Positions 59,901-64,000 of a stretch of DNA of 64,000 bases are shown one piece after another (within the stretch, counting starts at the first letter, position 1; each line of letters opens with the position of its first letter). The notes below the pieces were generated by a model, which worked only from the letters and a program-made list of their open reading frames with translations, did no database searches and was not told the DNA's origin. The DNA lies in contig NC_079880.1 in the NCBI RefSeq assembly GCF_029227915.1, positions 2,792,001 through 2,856,000 of the forward strand, read 5' to 3'. The translations under genes were made by a program, and so were the position numbers. Source of the stretch: Hydractinia symbiolongicarpus (taxonomy: Eukaryota > Cnidaria > Hydrozoa > Anthoathecata > Hydractiniidae).

Positions 59901-62295
59901 GGTGAAAAGATAATTTAAAAAATCGTTTTGGAAATGAGTTTACTCACAGGGTACTTTCTTTGTATACATTCGACTATACGGGCCAAGCCCGGGATTTACG
60001 AGAAATCGCGGGTTTTCGTTTGCTGGCGGTTAAACCACTTTCATTAAGCGTCTCATCAAAAATAAAAACATTTTTAAAAACTACAAGTCTCATGCGTTGT
60101 AGTTGTGAAAAATAATTTAAAAAATCGTTCGGAAAATGAGTTTACTCCCTGGGTAATTTCTTTGTATACTTTTGACTATACGGGCCGAGTCATGGGTTTA
60201 CGGGAAATGGCGGGTTTTCGTTTGCCGGCGATTTAACTTTTTTTTTTCAGCGTCTCATCAAAAATGAAAACATTTATAAAAACTACAAGTCTCATGCGTT
60301 GTAGTGGTGAAAAAAAAAATTAAAAAATCGTTCGAAAAATGCGTTTACTCCCTGGGTAATTTCTTTGTATACTTTTGACTATACGGGCCGAGTCCGGGGT
60401 TTACGGGAAATGGCGGGTTTTCGTTTGCCGGCGATTAAACTTCTTTTATTCAGCGTCTCATCAAAAATGAAAACATTTTTAAAAACTATAAGTCTCATGG
60501 GTTTTAGTGGTGAAATAATAATTTAAAAAATCGTTCGGGAAATGAGTTTACATCCCGGGTACTTTCTTTACTATACTGGCCGAGTCCGGGATTTACGGAA
60601 ATCGCAGGTTTTCGTTTGCCGGCGATTAAACTTCTTTTATTCAGCGTCTCATCAAAAATGAAAACATTTTTGAAACCTACAAGTCTCATGCGTTTTAGTG
60701 GTGAAATAATAATTTAAAAAATCGTTCGGGAAATGAGTTTACTCCCTGGGTACTTTCTTTGTATACTTTTTACAATATGGGCCGAGTCCGGGATTTACGG
60801 GAAATCGCAGGTTTTCGTTTGCCGGCGATTAAACTTCTTTTATTCAGCGTCTCATCAAAAATGAAAACATTTTTAAAAACTACAAGTCTCATGCGTTTTA
60901 GTGGTGAAAAAAAAAATTAAAAAATCGTTCGGGAAATGAGTTTACTCCCTAGGTACTTTCTTTGTATACATTCGACTATACGGGCCAAGCCCGGGATTTA
61001 CGGGAAATCGCGGGATTTCGTTTGCCGGCGATTAAACCTCTTTCATTAAGCGTCTCATCAAATATGAAAACATTTTTAAAAACTACAAGTCTCATGCGTT
61101 TTAGTGGTGAAAAAAAAAATTAAAAAATCGTTCGGGAAATGAGTTTACTCCCTAGGTACTTTCTTTGTATACATTCGACTATACGGGCCAAGCCCGGGAT
61201 TTACGGGAAATCGCGGGATTTCGTTTGCCGGCGATTAAACCTCTTTCATTAAGCGTCTCATCAAATATGAAAACATTTTTGAAAACTACAAGTCTCATGC
61301 GTTTTAGTGGTGAAAAAATAATTTAAAAAATCGTTCGGAAAATGAGTTTACTTCCTGGATACTTTCTTTGTATACTTTGGACTATACGGGCCGAGTCCGG
61401 GATTTACGGGAAATCGCGGATTTTCGTTTGAGTGCGAATAAACTTCTTTTATTCAGCGTCTCATCAAAAATGAAAACATTTTTGAAAACTACAAGTCTCA
61501 TGTGTTGTAGTGGTGAAAAAATAATTTAAAAAATCGTTCGGAAAATGAGTTTACTCCCTGGGTAATTTCTTTGTATACTTTTGACTATACGGGCCGAGTC
61601 CGGGGTTTACGGGAAATGGCGGGTTTTCGTTTGCCGGCGATTAAACTTCTTTTATTCAGCGTCTCATCAAAAATGAAAACATTTTTAAAAACTTCAAGTC
61701 TCATGCGTTTTAGTGGTGAAAAAAAAAATTAAAAAATCGTTCGGGAAATGAGTTTACTCCCTGGGTACTTTCTTTGTATACATTCGACTATACGGGCCAA
61801 GCCCGGGATTTACGGGAAATCGCGGGATTTCGTTTGCCGGCGATTAAACCTCTTTCATTAAGCGTCTCATCAAATATGAAAACATTTTTGAAAACTACAA
61901 GTCTTATGCGTTTTAGTGGTGAAAAAATAATTTAAAAAATCGTTCGGAAAATGAGTTTACTTCCTGGGTACTTTCTTTGTATACTTTGGACTATACGGGC
62001 CGAGTCCGGGATTTACGGGAAATCGCGGATTTTCGTTTGAGTGCGAATAAACTTCTTTTATTCAGCGTCTCATCAAAAATGAAAACATTTTTGAAAACTA
62101 CAAGTCTCATGCGTTGTAGTGGTGAAAAAATAATTTAAAAAATCGTTCGGAAAATGAGTTTACTCCCTGGGTACTTTCTTTGTATACTTTTGACTATACG
62201 GGCCGAGTCTGGGGTTTACGGGAAATGGCGGGTTTTCGTTTGCCGGCGATTAAACTTCTTTTATTCAGCGTCTCATCAAAAATGAAAACATTTTT
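59900..62295 (+). repeat. Mixed monomers with a recognisable c-d-e-a run
   Basis: After f-like monomers, c (about 60,397), d (60,589), e (60,791), a (60,995), a, b and c-like monomers follow, so the pentamer order is largely retained with an a-type repeated at about 61,000 and 61,200. Private variants include TTTTTACAATATGG near 60,770 and CATTTATAAAAAC near 60,270. No gene is present. Confidence 0.78.
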
Positions 62296-63101
62296 AAAAA
62301 CTACAAGTCTCATGCGTTGTAGTTGTGAAAAAATAATTTAAAAAATCGTTCGGAAAATGAGTTTACTCCCTGGGTACTTTCTTTGTATACTTTTGACTAT
62401 ACGGGCCGAGTCCGGGGTTTACGGGAAATGGCGGGTTTTCGTTTGCCGGCGATTAAACTTCTTTTATTCAGCGTCTCATCAAAAATGAAAACATTTTTAA
62501 AAACTACAAGTATCATGCGTTGTAGTTGTGAAAAAATAATTTAAAAAATCATTCGGAAAATGAGTTTACTCCCTGGGTAATTTCTTTGTATACTTTTGCC
62601 TATACGGGCCGAGTCATGGGTTTACGGGAAATGGCGGGTTTTCGTTTGCCGGCGATTTAACTTCTTTTTTTCAGCGTCCCATCAAAAATGAAAACATTTT
62701 TGAAAACTACAAGTCTCATGCGTTGTAGTGGTGAAAAAATAATTTAAAAAATCGTTCGGAAAATGAGTTTACTCCCTGGGTACTTTCTTTGTATACTTTT
62801 GACTATACGGGCCGAGTCCGGGGTTTACGGGAAATGGCGGGTTTTCGTTTGCCGGCGATTAAACTTCTTTTATTCAGCGTCTCATCAAAAATGAAAACAT
62901 TTTTAAAAACTACAAGTATCATGCGTTGTAGTTGTGAAAAAATAATTTAAAAAATCATTCGGAAAATGAGTTTACTCCCTGGGTAATTTCTTTGTATACT
63001 TTTGCCTATACGGGCCGAGTCATGGGTTTACGGGAAATGGCGGGTTTTCGTTTGCCGGCGATTTAACTTCTTTTTTTCAGCGTCCCATCAAAAATGAAAA
63101 C
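62296..63101 (+). repeat. 406-bp dimer tandem duplication
   Basis: Copy 1 is about 62,296-62,695 and copy 2 about 62,696-63,101. The private ACTACAAGTATCATG (TACAAGTATC at 62,505 and 62,911) and CAGCGTCCCATC recur at 406 bp, twice the monomer length. Copy 2 overlaps the segment shared with 58,070-59,099. Confidence 0.85.
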
Positions 63102-63700
63102 ATTTTTAAAAACTATAAGTCTCATGGGTTTTAGTGGTGAAATAATAATTTAAAAAATCGTTCGGGAAATGAGTTTACATCCCGGGTACTTTCTTTACTA
63201 TACGGGCCGAGTCCGGTATTTACGGGAAATCGCAGGTTTTCGTTTGCCGGCGATTAAACTTCTTTTATTCAGCGTCTCATCAAAAATGAAAACATTTTTG
63301 AAAACTACAAGTCTCATGCGTTTTAGTGGTGAAAAAATATTTTAAAAAATCGTTCGGGAAATGAGTTTACATCCCGGGTACTTTCTTTACTATACGGGCC
63401 GAGTGCGGGATTTACGGGAAATCGCGGGTTTTCGTTTGCTGGCGATTAAACCACTTTCATTAAGCGTCTCATCAAAAATGAAAACATTTTTAAAAACTAC
63501 AAGTCTCATGCGTTGTAGTTGTGAAAAGATAAATTAAAAAATCGTTTTGGAAATGAGTTTACTTACAGGGTACTTTCTTTGTAAACATTCGACTATACGG
63601 GCGAAGCCCGTGATTTACGGGAAATCGCAAGTTTTCGTTTGCTGGCCATTAAACCACTATCATTAAGCGTCTCATCAAAAATGAAAACATTTCTAAAAAC
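62680..63700 (+). repeat. Segment repeated from 58,070-59,099, copy 2
   Basis: This is the downstream member of the 4,610-bp pair. It carries GAGTCATGGG, GTGGTGAAAAAATATTTT, GAGTGCGGGA, GTTGTGAAAAGATAAATT and TTTGCTGGCCATTAAACC in the same order as copy 1. At 63,710 it passes into a c-type monomer (CATGGGTTTTAGTGG), unlike copy 1. Confidence 0.85.
63597..63611. repeat. Perfect 6-bp inverted repeat with GAA loop
   Basis: ACGGGC GAA GCCCGT has the same six-pair stem as at 18,000-18,014 with the loop changed from AAA to GAA, producing the GCGAAGC mini-hairpin motif. Stem bases are unchanged and the difference is in the loop. Confidence 0.75.
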
Positions 63701-64000
63701 TACAAGTCTCATGGGTTTTAGTGGTGAAATAATAATTTAAAAAATCGTTCGGGAAATGAGTTTACATCCCGGATACTTTCTTTACTATACGGGCCGAGTC
63801 CGGGATTTACGGGAAATCGCAGGTTTTCGTTTGCCGGCGATTAAACTTCTTTTATTCAGCGTCTCATCAAAAATGAAAACATTTTTGAAAACTACAAGTC
63901 TCATGCGTTTTAGTGGTGAAAAATATTTTCAAAAATCGTTCGGGAAATGCGTTTACATCCCGGGTACTTTCTTTACTATACTGGCCGAGTCTGAGATTTA
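63701..64000 (+). repeat. Terminal c, d and partial monomer at window end
   Basis: A c-type copy with the 11-bp deletion leads to a d/e-like copy near 63,800, then a monomer with GAAAAATATTTTC and ACTGGCCGAGTCTGAG (63,980) like those at 59,178 and 59,572. The window stops inside GATTTA at the start of the next monomer, so the array continues. Confidence 0.85.

Larger units (their letters stand above)
1..64000 (+). repeat. Satellite DNA array, ~203-bp monomer, head to tail
   Basis: The entire window consists of tandem copies of one monomer of about 203 bp. Landmarks recurring in each copy are GGGATTTACGG, TTTGCCGGCGATTAAAC, CAGCGTCTCATCAAAAATG, ACTACAAGTCTCATGCG, AAAAAATCGTTCGG, GAGTTTACTCCC and ACTATACGGGCC. 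Starts of the first copies are at 1, 204, 407, 599, 801, 1004, 1207, 1410 and 1613. All copies are in one orientation and no unique sequence interrupts them. The first monomer is about 38% GC. The array has no visible edge at either end. Long homogenised arrays like this are known from eukaryotic heterochromatin, often centromeric; that placement here is inference. I do not recognise the family. Confidence 0.99.

Noticed and set aside
1-64000. CRISPR array
   Set aside because: Repeats are about 203 bp and directly adjoining, with no unique spacers and no cas genes.
1-64000. CENP-B box in the monomer
   Set aside because: The nearest candidates, TTTCGTTTGCCGGCGAT and CCCGGGATTTACGGG, have the TTCG and CGGG elements at wrong spacing or with several mismatches to the core positions.
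1-64000. Telomeric or subtelomeric repeats
   Set aside because: No run of TTAGGG, TTTAGGG, TTAGG or similar short telomere units was seen.

Overview
The whole 64 kb is one uninterrupted head-to-tail satellite DNA array. Every stretch I read is a variant of one monomer of about 203 bp, always in the same orientation. At a mean spacing near 202 bp that is roughly 315 copies, and the array runs off both ends of the window. I found no supportable protein gene, RNA gene, transposon, CRISPR array or unique sequence. Short open frames recur on both strands at monomer spacing and are by-products of the repeat. The first monomer is about 38% GC (78 of 203 bases by hand count) and keeps 12 CpG sites. 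Homogenised arrays of this length are typical of eukaryotic centromeric, pericentromeric or subtelomeric heterochromatin. I do not recognise the monomer and cannot name the organism; there is no telomere repeat or other locating landmark.

The array is organised at several scales. Monomers fall into recognisable types: a (ATTTCG, CCTCTTTCATT, AAATATG), b (GAGTGCGAAT in place of GCCGGCGATT), c (192 bp, 11-bp deletion), d (202 bp, ACGGAAATCGCAGG start), e (GCAGGTTTTCG start, A-rich tail, CCTAGG) and f (TTGCTGGCGATT, ACCACTTTCATT, ATTTCTGAAAA), plus chimeras. The ordered pentamer a-b-c-d-e (1,003 bp) is a basic higher-order repeat (HOR): it fills 1-1003 and recurs, starting at c, at 18,622-19,624. 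Larger segmental duplications are built from it, and I measured them as constant offsets between shared private mutations: about 394-406 (dimers), 608 (trimer), 1,206, 1,217, 1,219, 1,396, 1,420, 2,005, about 2,990, about 4,610, about 6,050, about 6,084 and about 7,007 bp.

Region by region: 1-3,802 holds one full pentamer, then mixed monomers and a deletion scar near 3,640. 3,803-17,140 is a block of about 6 kb present twice, with 2,028/1,419-bp repeats extending its end. 17,140-22,330 has f-type monomers, a pentamer and a 608-bp trimer duplication. 22,700-32,985 is a block present twice, one copy carrying an internal 1,217-bp duplication. 30,955-35,015 is a 2,005-bp tandem duplication. 33,685-47,631 is a tandem duplication of about 7 kb with nested 1,206- and 1,396-bp duplications. 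47,945-57,354 holds successive copies at about 2,990, 1,420 and 1,219 bp. 57,355-64,000 is more mixed, with 394/406-bp dimers and a segment repeated 4,610 bp away.

The window therefore records array growth by unequal exchange in register. Junctions lie at homologous positions inside monomers, and some duplications sit inside others, which gives a relative order of events. All breakpoints were placed by eye and are good to some tens of bases.
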